Counted from the stretch's first letter, positions 11,336 to 23,683 are shown. The stretch is 64,000 nt of DNA from Trichobilharzia szidati (GCA_944472155.2 OX235272.1:16910354-16974353), one strand, 5' to 3'. The notes: a model not told the origin generated them from the letters alone. Made by a program: numbers and translations.

Positions 11336-12163
11336 GAAATAGTTAACCTTTTATCATTACATAATTTGTCCAATTAAATCATTTTGTAATTATATAGCCC
11401 ATAAGTTGACATCACTGTGAGAAGAGTATGTTCAGAACTTATGTAACTCATATTTTTGTATTGTTTAGGATGTATGCAGTTGAAAAGAATCCACGAAATA
11501 AAAAAGAGGTTGCATTATCCTAAAAATTATTTTCGTTACTTCTTTGTTCAAAATAAACTTATTGAATTAAACCATACATAAAAATAATTTTCACATCGCT
11601 AAGTTGATGAATTTGTCAGCTTAGCGTTTATTTACAAACTGGTTAGGCTTCAAGTGGTACTTTTCTGTCTTCAGATATTACTGAGGGATAGCACTATACG
11701 TTTAACTTCGATTTCGGTTGACTGAAAAGCATTATCTCAACTTGTTGAATCTGATACATTGAAGAATTTAAGGGGTGGGGGACACGGGGGACTGAACACG
11801 CATCATGTTACGTTGACTGCAAGGGTGTTGAATGTCGACTAAAACCCTCACTTCAGTGATTTAAATTTCTTCTAAAGAATAAAGTTATTAATTCTTATTT
11901 TTAGATGCATGTGTGATCTAAAATGTAAGTTTCCTGAAAGAATTTACCAGCAGAGTTTGTAGGAGTGATCACGGAATTCTGTAGTATGATCCATCTAGCT
12001 ACGAGAAGGTGACTAACACTAACATCATCTACCTGAGACACAAATCTTCCCCAATTACTTCTAAATGCTACTATATTCTGAAATTTCGACTTCACTGAGA
12101 AACAGCATCAGACAAATAGCAGGAGACAGGCGGTATATTTTTCTACAAGCATGTAAATCATCA
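11336..12163. other. Unassigned AT-rich stretch
   Basis: Includes a G-rich 'aaggggtgggggacacgggg' run near 11770. No gene or repeat recognised. Confidence 0.35.
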
Positions 12164-12422
12164 GCATTTCTCATCCATGGTACTATGAAGGATGTAAATT
12201 GAAGACTTAAAGCTTTGAAGTGTTAAACATCACTCGCTTTTCTGCTGTTGAGTTTATAATTCAACAACCGCATGATTTACATTTCTATCAGTATATTCTA
12301 CTGGGAAATAACTTCATTTTCCCCTCCACTGGGTAATAATATAAACTGTATATGAAATTTACATAAATGTATATAACACAAATTCGAAGATCTGCTAGCG
12401 AACAACTTGGCAGAGAAGGTAG
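12164..12422 (+). repeat. Left copy of a 259-bp direct repeat flanking a solo LTR
   Basis: Matches 12730-12988 along its whole length with about a dozen substitutions and no length change. The last 40 bases are RTE coding sequence (cgaagatctgctagcg...). The LTR begins at the next base. Confidence 0.9.
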
Positions 12423-12729
12423 TGTAACAACAGAAGACAAGGGTCAGGCAACAGATCCTTTATTAAGGAAAATCAACACATATTTATAGATTTTAATGTA
12501 CATTATTGTAGATTATTGTTAGTAGAAAATACAGTCTGTTGATTGGTTGTTTCTCACATAAAGTTAACCTTGCATCTCTTTGTGGCTGTGTCAGATCATC
12601 CATATGCTAACTGTACCCGCCTACGCAAAGCCTTTGTTGTCATTTTCTCAGCACCAGTATTGGGGACATAAACATTGACGTCAATTACTGTCTACCAACT
12701 TTAGCTAGGAGCCAGCTATCAACTCACCA
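12423..12729 (-). mobile_element. Solo LTR, reverse orientation
   Basis: Reverse complement of the 2500-2806 LTR, also 307 bp, starting TG and ending CA. It sits exactly between two 259-bp direct repeats instead of the usual 4-6 bp target duplication. No internal retrotransposon sequence adjoins it. Confidence 0.8.
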
Positions 12730-12988
12730 GCATTTCTCATCCATGGTACAATGAAGGATGTAAATTGAAGACTTAAAGGTTTGAAGTGTTAAACATCGCT
12801 CGCTTTCCTGCTGTTGAGTTTATAATTCAACAACCGCATGATTTACATTTCTATCAGTATATTCTACTGGGAAATAACTTCATTTTCCCCTCCATTGGGT
12901 AATAATATAAACTGTATATGAAATTTACATATATGTATGTCACACGAATTCGAAGATCTGCTAGCAAACAAGTTGGCAGAGAAGGTAG
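12730..12988 (+). repeat. Right copy of the 259-bp direct repeat
   Basis: Same length as 12164-12422. Its right end runs on without a break into an older RTE copy, so it represents the original continuous sequence and the left copy is the duplicated one (inference). Confidence 0.9.
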
Positions 12989-13632
12989 TACTTCAAATCA
13001 ACATTGAGATGACAGGTGCGATGGAGATACCTAACTGACAACAAAAGGAGAAATTTGAAAAGGTAAAATCGTTTCAACTACAGACAGCACGGATGAAAAT
13101 TTCAAAGCCAGCAATGTTCGGAAAATCAAGATAGACGTTCATTAGTCTAAAACCCCTTGTGGAAATCTGCTGTACTCAGCGTTTAGAACAAGACCCTAAT
13201 TTTTCAACATTGATGTCAAGTAAGTCATTTCTTTTATATTTTTCAGTGACTTGATGTGTCACCTAAAACGTATAACAACAGATACCTTTACTAGACGCTG
13301 AAAATCAGTTGTCCGACCAAGAAGGATTAGCAACAAGGAAGTCTGGTAATGAGACAACCCAGAACCTATGGCTCGAAAAATATAGGGAATAAAACGGACT
13401 AGACGGAGTCTGTGGAGTACTCTATGGCTTCGCGCGCCAAGCACTCGAGTGGAACCCGAATAGAAGACGATGAGCTGGGCTTTCGACGATGACATGAAGC
13501 AGATGACGGCCTTTGAGAAATCTCTGAAACAGCAAAGGAGGACTGCAGAGAACAGGATGAAAGGGAGATGTGTGGTTGTATCTTTAGGTCCCATGCGGAA
13601 CCTAAGAGAACTATAGTATAACAATAATAATT
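12945..13632 (+). mobile_element. Old RTE-type LINE fragment (group D)
   Basis: Begins at the QAK-like region after the RT (cgaagatctgctagc...aagttggcagag), then 'atcaacattgagatgaca' (the NIDKTEVMKI region) and the 3' end 'tcccatgcggaacctaagag' with an AATAATAA tail. Heavily mutated. Its first 40 bp lie inside the duplicated 259-bp unit. Confidence 0.75.
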
Positions 13633-14502
13633 TATTATTCAAAGTATTTCTCCCCACCTTTTTATATTTCCTCCACTACTCTTCTTTAGTCTGATTGTAA
13701 CACAGTTAAGAAGGTATTCTTCTGCTCCATCTGTCTCTCTCCAACACACACCCACACATTGTATCTCTCTCTCCAGCACACACCCACACACTGTATCTCT
13801 CTCTCTCTCTCTCCAAATTTAGACATTTTGAGAGGGCAAAAGCCAGTTTGAGAAAAAAACCGAAAGCATATCCCACAACGCGTCATACACTACACTTTGT
13901 ATTGATTTGACAACTGTAAATAAACAGGCTGAATACCGAATACCGAATAAGAACTAGTAAACAAACAAATACATAAACAAGTATTTGAAAACAACAACAA
14001 CAACTAAAACACAAGCGGAGTAAAGCAAAACAAACAGAGTTAAGCAAAATAAATTACTTCTGACATGACTATACAACTAACTATATATTACTGAATTATA
14101 CACTAAATTACAAGTGATAATAATCATAATTCACTTTCCTAACATTGCATATATATGAAAGAGACAGAGAGACGGTAAAACTGTTCTTAGAAAAGATCAA
14201 TATTAAAGAAACGAAATGTTATTACTACTGTGTAAATCAAGTTTTTTGATTGTAAAATGAGATTCTGTCATGAAATGACATCGAGTGGTAGAGAGGGATG
14301 ACGACGATGAGAAGCTGTTCTGAACTTGTTTACGACACTTGAGTGATATATACATTCAGAGTTTTTAAGCGATGGTGAAACTAAGCCAAGGTTATTATTT
14401 CTTGAGATAAGCGGGTTGAAATCTAACAACTGCAGTGAAACGTAGGAGTCCAGTAGTGATCTAGGTAGAAGTAGTAGTAGTAGTAGTGTAACGGCACAAG
14501 AC
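13633..14502. other. Unassigned stretch with a short tandem repeat
   Basis: Around 13728-13812 a CA-rich/CT-rich unit of about 41 bp (acacacccacacattgta plus a CT run) is present twice. Runs of AAC and GTAGTAG follow. No gene recognised. Confidence 0.45.
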
Positions 14503-14512
14503 ATGAGTATGT

Positions 14513-15505
14513 ATTATTATTATTGTATCCTTTAATTCCTAGAGGAACATAGGGCTTCAGCCGTGCGTCTCCATTGCGTTCGGTTCTCTGCTACAGTCTT
14601 CACCTGGCTCCAAGTCTGCCCACACGTTTTCATCTCCTCTTCACATCACCTCCTCCAAGTCACCCACCCTCGCACTGACGACCAACTCGCCGCTTCCTAT
14701 TCAGTCGGGGTCCACTCGAGCAATGGCTTGTCTAGTGATGTCACTTGATGCATTGTTTTCTCAGAGTATGGCCAGCCAATCCATCTCCATTTCTTCCTGC
14801 CTGCCTATTTGTTTCACAATCGGTTCCTGCTGAGTTGGTTCGCTCATTGCCAGAGATCCCTCTTGTTGCTGATCTTTTCTGGCCGGCCATCTGATCTTGA
14901 GTGGTATTGAGCGAAGACAACTGTTAATGAAGGTGTGTAGTTTGTTTGAGATGCTGTTTATGACGCGCAGTGCAAGTCTCTGATCCATCCGTATAGTGAG
15001 TAGCACTGACTGACTTCACATTGGAGTTGAAAATCCGGATGTTATCTTCGTTTTGATGCTGAGTGCTGTTGACCTCCGCACACAGACTTGAGAGTAGTGA
15101 AAGCTTGTCTTGCTTTTCCGATTCTTGCTTTGATATCCTCGTCAGTTCCGTCGGCCTGTAGTTGAAACGATGCTTCCCAGGTAGGTAGGTGAAGGAGGTT
15201 GTTTCTTTCAGGTTCCTCCCATTTATGCTGGCTGATTGTTGTCTGTTGTTGTTGTTGCTGTTGGTGGTGTTGCCCAGGAATCTTCATCACCTCTGTTTTC
15301 TCTATGTTCAACTGAAGTCCTATCTTCCCTAGATGCTTCTTCTGCCAACTTGTTGCTTTTCGCTTGCATATCTTCCAGTTTGTGGGAAATCAGACATATA
15401 TCATCGGCGAAGTTCAGATCCTCCAAGTTTTTTGTGTGAGTCCATTTTATGCCTGTTTCCTCATTGCCCACTGTTTGTCGCATTATCCAATCTACTGCAA
15501 TCAGT
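14513..15505 (-). mobile_element. RTE-A LINE with target-site duplication
   Basis: 993 bp bounded by the 10-bp direct repeat ATGAGTATGT (14503-14512 and 15506-15515). On the minus strand it encodes VDWIMRQT-type sequence, an intact NFADDICLISHKLEDMQAKSNKLAEEA box, the Q/T-rich segment and the RWPARKDQQQ region, with frameshifts. 5'-truncated in the RT domain. The readable duplication shows a recent, clean insertion. Confidence 0.92.
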
Positions 15506-15535
15506 ATGAGTATGTGGTAACAGCAAAATACTTTT

Positions 15536-16765
15536 TATTATATTATTGTTCCCTTGAGTTTCAAGTGGAACATAGGGCTTCAACAACACATCTCCACTTT
15601 GTCCTATTTTCTGCCATCCTAATTCAGCTTGGACCACGATTGCCCATAATATCTCATCTCTTTCCCACACGATGTCCACCATGTCACCCTCGCATCGACG
15701 ACCCACTCTTTGCTTCCCATTAAGATTCCACTCGAGGTTATGTCTGGCGCGCGATGTCATTCAACGGTCTCCTCAGTGACGAATGCCTGATCCATCTCCG
15801 TGTGCTCCCACATATTTGTTGAGCGATGGGCTCATGCTTGGTTTGTTCCCACAGTTTATTGTTCCTAATTATTTCTGGCTGGCCGGCCATTTGATCTTCA
15901 GGATGGAGCCAGCGAACTGGGCAGCTATTGATAAAAGTCCGCAACCTGTTAGAAATCCTTTTTGTGACATGCAGTGCAAGTTTCTGACCCGTATAGAAGA
16001 ACTGACTGACTGACTTCACATTTGTGTTGAATTTCCGAATCTTGTTCTTTATTCTGGGTTAGTGCAGAAAATTCCCAATCTGGTTTCGGGTTGATGAAAG
16101 TGTATCTCGCATTTCCAATTCTGTCTGTCTGGCTGGCTTTGACATATTAATCCGTTCCACCTGTAGTTGAAACAATGCTGGCTGCCTACATAAGTGAAGG
16201 AGGTAACCTCTGTCAAATCTCTCCTACTGATATTGATTGCAGCTGGCTATTGTTGCAGTTGGTTGGTTTTCTTCATCACCTCCGTCTTTTCTACGTTCAC
16301 CTGGAGTCCTAAGTTTACTGCCAGCCTCTCCTGTCAGTTTGTTTGTTTACGCCTGTAAGTCTTTCGGTTTGTGTGGCATTACAAATAAATCACCCACGCG
16401 AGAAATCCATATCTTCTAGAGTTCAACGTATTCCTGTCTCCTCGCTCCCCAGAGTCTGACGCCTAATCCATTCCACTACAATTAAGAATGTCATAGGTGA
16501 TAGTCTTGTCTTACCCCTGTATTCACTTCAAACGCCCCACTGAGTTTTCCGTTGTGGATCACCTGACATGTGGCATTGTCATACAGCTGTTGAATGAAGT
16601 TGATAAAGACTTGAGGTACGCCGTAGTGTTGTAGTGTAGTTTCCAAATTACTTCTCGGTCAGCACTGCCTGTTGAAGGTCTTTTCGAAGTGGATGAAGTT
16701 GTGATAGATAGAGGTTTGACTGCCATTCTATGCTTTGTCCGATGGCTATGCGTAGAGTTGCAATT
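15536..16765 (-). mobile_element. RTE-D LINE, decayed, RT domain to 3' end
   Basis: Minus-strand sequence runs from 'aaattgcaactctacgcata' (the QIATLRI block) through FEK-F-S, the YGVPQVFINFIQQLYDNATCQVI region and the FADD region to a 3' end with 'gttccacttgaaactcaag' and an AATAAT tail. Many stops. It lies just right of the RTE-A insertion at 14513. Confidence 0.8.
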
Positions 16766-17744
16766 TGATTCATACTATCAGTACATTCAGATTTTGTGCA
16801 GGTTACGAATTTTGATTAATTTCCACCATAGATACCTACATCAGTGTGAAATACGGAAGAGTTCCAATTCATGACAAAGCATCTGTTCAGTTTCCTCTGA
16901 TTCTGATTGACTCTCTAACTGATGTTAATTACATCGACAAACACTACATTGAAATCCCTACAAATCTGAAATCTGCTCAGTAGTGGTTATCAAATAGGTG
17001 TCCTCTAGTTGTGTCCTCGCAGTATCTCACAGATGTTTGGTTCGATCCACAGTTGGGATGTCGTTGTGCACCATTGGAGTGTCCCAAATTAGGATTAAAC
17101 CGGTGTCTAGTCGTTCCCTATTTGATATCGAAAAGTCATGAAATCTACATATGAATGCACTACTGTTCTGAATCTGTGACCTATACATGTCTACGCCTAG
17201 TTTATTATGGCATTTGATACTTTTGTTTCTTGTCTCATCCTCCAACTACTTATCTGTTTCAACATAAACGATTTGTGATAAACTGTTTCTGTTTAGGCAG
17301 TTTAATTAGTTAAAGTAAGTTCCTGAAAGTAACACATAAAAGTGCTCGAAATTTCATGTATCTAACTGGTGAATACATTCGTTGAAAATATGCTGCGTAA
17401 AAAACTGAGGCTTTGGCCAACCTCATAGGTATCATGGTATCATTGAGTTGGAAGAATAACAGGTAACTAAATACCCTGGATTATTGTACGTCATAACAAG
17501 AGTGAAAATCAAGAGAGTAAATCTGTAATGATGCGGCTGTTTTGTCTTCACTACTACTTACGGCCCACCATAAACCAATTCACCTGTGTATACATCTTAC
17601 CTAATGAAGATAAAACACGTAGTTCATTGAAGAGTCTCTATTCGGTAAATTCATTAACTTAGTTGTACTGTCGCAGTTATATGAAATTATTTCTGTATGT
17701 ATGTACACATTAGTTTCGTCAAGCAAGGATACAGACTAGTTAGG
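16766..17744. other. Unassigned stretch with a decayed S2 piece
   Basis: At about 17020-17125 there is a worn S2 SINE stretch: 'ggttcgatccacagttggg' (B-box-like) followed by 'gtcccaaattagga' (stem II of the hammerhead-like core). Elsewhere no gene was recognised. Confidence 0.4.
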
Positions 17745-18075
17745 TTATTCAATTTATTGGTTTGTAGGGATTTGGTTGATTGGTTACAGGATTTCATCAT
17801 GAGCTGACATTAGTTAGAGAACCATTGGAAAACCTGGGAGTACTGGACAACCGTTTCGTCCTAGTTTGGGACTCTTTAGCAGTACGCACCACCGGGTTCG
17901 AACCCAGTACCTTCTGGTTACAAGGCGAGCTCGTATACCATTGAGCCACTGCGACGCGATCCAATGGCCCGTGAATTCTAACTTCTGCCAATTTTTAAGA
18001 TATAGCGCAACCGCTAGCCATTGTCTTTGGAGAGTATTTGTCCTCACACCCGACCTGCTGCACCCTACTGATCCC
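17745..18075 (-). mobile_element. S2 SINE with hammerhead-like core
   Basis: Minus-strand order: 5' part with 'ccagtagggtg', tRNA-like head (A-box region 'gcagtggctcaatggtatac', B box 'gggttcgaaccc'), hammerhead-like block 17840-17885, and a conserved 3' end to 'gaaatcctgtaacc'. The core reads CTAAAGA instead of CTGAAGA, so this copy should be inactive. Stem I GTACTG/CAGTAC and stem II GTCC/GGAC are intact. Confidence 0.8.
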
Positions 18076-18305
18076 CTCGATTGATTGGACAGAAGTGCTC
18101 GGTCTCAGGTTGACATGTCGGCCCCCCCTTGGAAGATGCTTCGATGATGTCTGGTCACGTAACTTGAAGTCAGTCGGTCGATGATGACTTACAATGTAAT
18201 CCAAGATGTACATTTCGTCCTACTTGGGACTCGTCATGTGGATGTACCTGCATTCCCCGATGAGCGATGGTGTTCCCACCGGGGCTCGAACCCAGCCACC
18301 ATCCA
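18070..18305 (-). mobile_element. S3 (Sm-alpha-like) SINE, minus copy
   Basis: Carries the S3 landmarks on the minus strand: B box 'ggctcgaacccag' (as read on plus), hammerhead-like block 18198-18248, and the leader with 'tcggtctcaggttgacatg' (as read on plus). It is arranged head to head with a plus-strand S3 copy that starts at about 18306. Confidence 0.75.
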
Positions 18306-18625
18306 CCAGTTTACTTCGAGTTACATAACTTAGACATCATCGAAGCATCTGCACAAGGAGTCAACATGTCAACCTGAGACCAAGGAGCACTTCGGTCCAA
18401 TCAATCGACAGGAAAATCTGAAATTGAATTAAATAGTTAATTGACCCGCTGCACAAGAGGTGGCTCTCGTCGTCCAAGTAGTTTGGCGGATAACGCTTTG
18501 GTGTTTGAAGCAATCGGCACTGTGTTCGACCCTCGATGGGGAATGTAGATGCATCAGGTGACGAGTCTCAAATAGGACAAAACGCGCATCCTGGATTCCA
18601 CTGCTAGTCACCATCCACCATCTGA
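18306..18625 (+). mobile_element. S3 (Sm-alpha-like) SINE, plus copy with hammerhead remnant
   Basis: Leader 'aacctgagaccaagg', tRNA-like head 'gtttggcggataacgctttg' with 'tgttcgaccctc', then the hammerhead-like block 18551-18598 and the end 'ccactgctagtcaccatcc'. The known schistosome ribozyme core CTGATGA reads GTGACGA here and GAAA reads CAAA, so this copy is dead. Confidence 0.8.
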
Positions 18626-18786
18626 CTTCTAGTTGGGGTTATTGTTTAGTTTTTCAAAATATTTCAAAAAATAATGAATAATTAATCCAAATTTGACTAA
18701 GGGGTTTGAAGATTAGTAAGAGGGTATTAATGATGGGTTGTCAATGCATCAAAGGAGTTGAATAAGTGTTTTGTAGTTACCTAATA

Positions 18787-20222
18787 AATAAACAGGTGCC
18801 TACTGACTGGAGGAAAGGTTACCTAGTGAAACTATCAAAGAAGGGCGACATAGGACTCTGCAAGAACTGGCGAGGAGTCATGCTCCTGTCGATGCCAAGT
18901 AAAATCCTGAGTCGCATCATCCTGGAGAGAAAAAAAAGACGCACTGGATACAGAACTCCGACCAGAACAAGCTGGATTCAGGAAAGGCAAATCATGTTCT
19001 GACCAAATTGCAACTCTACGCATTATCATCGAACAAAGCATGGAATGGCAATCAAATCTCTACCTCAACTTTATAGACTTTGAGAAGGCCTTCGACAGCG
19101 TTGACCGCGAAGTAATTTGGAAACTACTCGAGTACTACGGCGTACCCCAAATATTCATCAACCTTATTCAACAGCTGTACGACAACGGCACATGTCAAGT
19201 GATCCACAACGGAAAACTCAGTCAGGCGTTTGGAGTAAACACAGGAGTCAGACAAGGATGCTTATTATCACCAATGATATTCCTAATTGTCGTGGACTGG
19301 ATTATGCGTCAGACAGTGGGAAACGAGAAGACAGGGATATCCTGGACCGACGTGAAGAACCTAGAAGACCTGGATTTCGCGCGTGGATGATTTATGTTTG
19401 ATGTCACACAAAATCGAAGACTTACAAGCGAAAACCGACAAACTGGTCGAAGAAGCAGCAAAGACAGGACTCCAGGTGATGAACATAGACAAGACGGAGG
19501 TTATGAAAATAACCAACCAACCAACAACAACAACAACAGCAGCAGCAACATCCAGCGCCAATCACCATCAACGGGAGGGATTTGAAAGAGGTTACTTCAT
19601 TCACTCACTTATCTAGGGAGCATTGTCTCAACTACAGGCGGAACGGACGAGGATGTCAAATCGAGAATCGGGAAGGCGAGAAACACATTCATCAACCTGA
19701 AACCAATCTGGAAATCTTCGTCACTCACTCAGCATCAACAACAAAATGATTCGGATTTTCAATACAAACGTCAAGTCAGTTTTTCTATATGGATCAGAAA
19801 CTTGGCGGCGGGTCACCAAGAATATTTCCAACAGCCTGTTGCAGACCTTTATCAACAACTGTCTTCGCTCTATACTAAAGATCAGATGGCCGGAAAGAAC
19901 AACCAGAAAGAAACTATGGGAACGAACAAAGCAAGAAGCAATCGCTCAACAAATATGCAGGAGAAAGTGGAGATGGACTGGACACTCGCTGGGGAGGCCG
20001 TTGGGTGACATGCGCATCAGGCCAACGCTCGATTGGAACCCGAAGGGTAAGCGGCGAGTGTGACGTTGAAGGGTGACATGGAGTAGATCATGTGAAGAGG
20101 AGCTGAAACAGTATGGATTGACATGGATGCAGGTGAAAAGTACAGCAGAAGACAGAAGCAAGTGGAGACGTGCAGTTGAAGCCCTATGTTCCACTAGGAA
20201 CCCAAGGGAAAAATAATAATAT
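18787..20222 (+). mobile_element. RTE-B LINE, longest copy in the window
   Basis: About 1.44 kb, 5'-truncated. RT blocks: PTDWRKGYLVKLSKKGDIGLCKNWRG, LLSMPSKILSRIILE, QAGFRKGKSCSDQIATLRIII, then LNFIDFEKAFDSVDREVIWK, GVNTGVRQGCLLSPMIFLIVV and LEDLDFA. A 4-nt insertion breaks the frame exactly at the catalytic FADD box near 19380; reading resumes with LCLMSHKIEDLQAKTDKL. Then come the Q/T-rich linker, the RWRWTGHSL C-terminus and the 3' hairpin with an AAT tail. Confidence 0.92.
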
Positions 20223-21171
20223 AAAATGAATAGTTTAATGAGTGACTTGTGGTCAGGATGCTCATAGAAACTGAGGAAAATATGGAATTACGTAAGAGTT
20301 CTACAGAAATACAACAATTAAAATCAAATCAATAGAAGTCAACATTGTTGTTAACATGATAGTAGAAGTTTGTAAACCACAGTAACCATATTTTGTTGTC
20401 ATTCCAGCAAAACCCTAACCAGTACAGTGGTAGTTATTGGCATAGAATTTGGGTAAATTTGTAAAATGTGAAATTCTCTTTTGTGGAAGTCAGTCAATCA
20501 TATAGTCGATCGGTTGTTTGACATTTCACATCATCTCCCGGATAAAATAATGGGCAGGTTTAAATAGGTAACAAGACTGTATGCATTAAAAAATAAATTT
20601 ACTCCCTGAGTCACTATGTAAAGCAATGTTTTTTTCTGACGTTTTCCTGTAGCACATAGACTAAGTCTTTTGATGGACAGACAAAATTTTAAGTGATGTA
20701 GTAAGTTGAGGAAATTTTACAGTATAAATTATTTATGTGAGGTTGGGAACTCTGTGAGGATAGCCTGACCTCACAGTGTACTGGTCCGCGGACCAGTATC
20801 AATCTTGAAGCTATTGAAAACAAATCAGAAATGAAGACTAATCAGGGGAACTTGATTATATATGTGATATGTGGTAGTACTTATATGATCCAGACGCTAC
20901 GTCAGAATCCAATAACCCCAGGATTGCAAATACGACGAATCCAGAAATCAATCAAATTCTCAATTTGCAAATTGGTTGGTGATTTTTCAGATTACTTTAG
21001 AATTTAAACAGCTCAAGGGGATTATTTCACCACAGCTTCCTTTGGGAACCGATATTATTATTTAGATCAAAACATGCAACCTACTTGATACCATAAATCG
21101 TATTCAAGATGTCAAGCATAAGTGAGTAAAACTACACACTTCTCATTGATTTAGATAAGTAGTTGTATCAT
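20223..21171. other. Unassigned stretch
   Basis: No gene recognised. Holds a perfect 20-bp palindrome at 20779-20798 (tactggtccg and its complement). Confidence 0.4.
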
Positions 21172-22150
21172 TATTTATTATTATTGTTTCGTTTAATTCC
21201 TAGAGGAACATAGGCCTTCGGCCAACCGTCTTAATTGCGTTCGGTTCTCTGCTAGAGTCTTCACCTGGCTCCAAGTCTCTCCACACGTTTTCATCTCATC
21301 TTCACATGACCTCCTACAAGTCACTCACCCTCACACTGACGACCAACTCGCCGATTCCCGTTCAGTCGGGTTCCACTCGAGCAATCGCTTGTATAATGAT
21401 GTCACTTGATGGTTTCCATTTCTTCCTGCTTGTTTGTTTCACAATCGGTTTCTGCTGAGTTGGTTCGCTCATTGCCAGAAATACCTCTCTGTTGCTGATC
21501 TTTTCTGGCTGGCCATCTGATCTTGAGTGGTATTGAGCGAAGACAACTGTTAATGATGGACTGTAGTTTATTCGAGATGCTCTTTATGACGCTCAGTGCG
21601 AGTCTCTGATCCATACAGTGAGTAGCATTGACTTTATATTGGAGTTGAAAATCCGGATCTTATCTTCGTTTTGATGCTGAGTAGGGCTGTTGGCCTCCTT
21701 CACACAGACTTGAGAGTAGTGAAAGCTTGTTTTGCTTTGATATCCTCGTCAGTTCCGCTGGCCTGCAGTTGAAACGATGCTTCCCACGTCGGTAGGTAAA
21801 AGAGGTTGTTTCTTTCAGGTTCCTCCCATTTATGCTGGCTGATTGTTGTCTGTTGTTGTTGTTGCTGTTGGTGGCGTTGACCAGGAATCTCCATCACCTC
21901 TGTTTTCTCTATGTTCTCCTGAAGTCCTATCATCTCTTGATGTTTCTTCTGCCAACTTGTTGCTTCTCACTTGCATATCTTGCAGTTTGTGGGAAATCAG
22001 ACACAAATATATCATTGGCGAAGTCCAGATCCTCCAAGTTTTTTGTGTGAGTCCATTTTATGCCTGTTTCCTCATTGCCTGCTCTTTGTGGCATTATCCA
22101 ATCCACTTCAATCAGGAAAATCATTGGAGATAGTAGGCAGCCTTGTACTT
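21172..22150 (-). mobile_element. RTE-A LINE, 5'-truncated
   Basis: Minus strand from an RQ..LLSPMIFLIEVDWIM block through 'DFANDIF' to the 3' tail. The catalytic FADD box reads FAND here, so the copy lacks one catalytic Asp. Stops and frameshifts elsewhere. Confidence 0.87.
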
Positions 22151-22419
22151 GTGCATCAATCAAATTAACTAGTAGTGCTTCCTAGCCTGTCAAGCTGATG
22201 TAATCTAAACACTGCTATTTCGCTGGTTTGACGTCGATCTCACCAGCAGTGTAGCCAAATCGGACTTAGTTCAGAGAGTTGAATCAGTTCAAACCATCCA
22301 ACTAACTCACAATATATAGTGCCTCTGTCAACCAATGGGATAGGCATTTATCTCTCCTCATAATGCACATCCTTGGAACTCAGATTTTAGGGAATTCAAC
22401 TTGTGATCGGCGGCTTTAT

Positions 22420-22790
22420 AAAAGAATGGATACTGAACAAAGAGTACTCTTTTCGATAAATTCATCATCAGGCTGTACATTTATATATACATTATAGTGA
22501 ATGAATGAATTAGTGTTATGAACGACATTAATGTTTAAATAACATCGAATCAATAATATTGATAGATTACAGCTGAACAGCATCAACATAAAATAAGCTG
22601 AATGTCAGAAGAATTAGGAAAGATAATAGTACAAATTCATGAGTTTATAGTCTCTACTGAGGGCCAGGGCAGTAGTAGTGGCTGGACTTGTTTCTTTTGA
22701 ACACAGAGCACTGGTTGTTTGAGGCGAATTGCAATAGCCTCTGCTGTTTGGAGCATGCGGTGCTTCGATGATTTTGGCTTTATAAAAGTT
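22420..22790 (-). mobile_element. PLE remnant: endonuclease tail plus class IV terminal repeat
   Basis: On the minus strand a scrap encoding QTAEAIAIRLKQPVLCVQKK (the PLE C-terminal helix) is followed about 200 bp later by 'tgtacagcctgatgatga' and a GAAA box. The core CTGATGA is intact here, with a very short possible stem II. The order, coding then terminal repeat on one strand, matches the PLE copies at 5.8, 45 and 58.6 kb. Confidence 0.6.
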
Positions 22791-22984
22791 AATATTCATG
22801 AGTTACTGGACCCCTGAACTAGAGACTCAAAGGTAATTGCTTACATAGTAGCTTGAAGGCCATGGGTAAACTCATAATGAGATGATGAGAGTGCGCTGCT
22901 AGATAGCCCCCAACCAGGATTTCCAGTGCTGTGTGGTTCTCAGTGCCTCATTGACTAGTGTTGGGTAGCAATTAAATCTACCTT

Positions 22985-23640
22985 GGAATTATTTGCAGTT
23001 GTTCTATTTAATTCTTTATCAACGCTACGCATCTTCGTCGAACAGAATATCAATTGGGAGTCAAATCGCTACACAAAGTTCATCAACTTTGAAAAAGCTT
23101 TTTACAGCGTTGACCATGAATTGGTTTGTAAAGGGTCTAAATACTATGGCGTACACCAAAGCTTTATCGACCTCATTTACCAGCTATATGTTCTTGCTGT
23201 ATATCAAGTGATTCACAACTGAAAACCAACGAAACCTTTGAAATGAACAAACGAATTAGAGAAGGCTGCTATTATTACCCATGATATTTCTGACTTTTCT
23301 GACTGTAGTGGATTGAATTATTTGGCAGGCAGTAAGGAGCTACAAAAAAGGAATACATTGGACAGATAAGAATTCTCTAAGATCATACTAACTTAAAGAT
23401 CTAGAGGTAGAAAGCAAAACGTTGGTGGAAGAGGAAAGCAGCGAAGACAGGACTCCAAGCGAACATAGAAGAGATAGACGCGATCAAGACACCAGAGTAC
23501 CAAGAACAACAACAAGCACAAATCACCGTCAACGGAAGAAATTAGAATGAGATCACTTCTTTTACTCACTTACTTACTTACACTCTATGGAGACTATTAA
23601 GTGACACTACGCGCCAAGCAGGCCTCAAATGTAACCCGAA
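22985..23640 (+). mobile_element. RTE-D LINE, decayed RT fragment
   Basis: Encodes LRIFVEQNINWES..TKFINFEKAFYSVDHELVCKGSKYYGVHQSFIDLIYQLY..AVYQVIHN, followed by frameshifted remains of later RTE blocks and a compressed C-terminal end (GLKCNPNGK). Internal deletions. An RTE-B copy begins about 45 bp downstream. Confidence 0.75.
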
Positions 23641-23683
23641 TGGAAAATGTTAATTTGGATATATGCAAGTGAAATCAAGGAGG

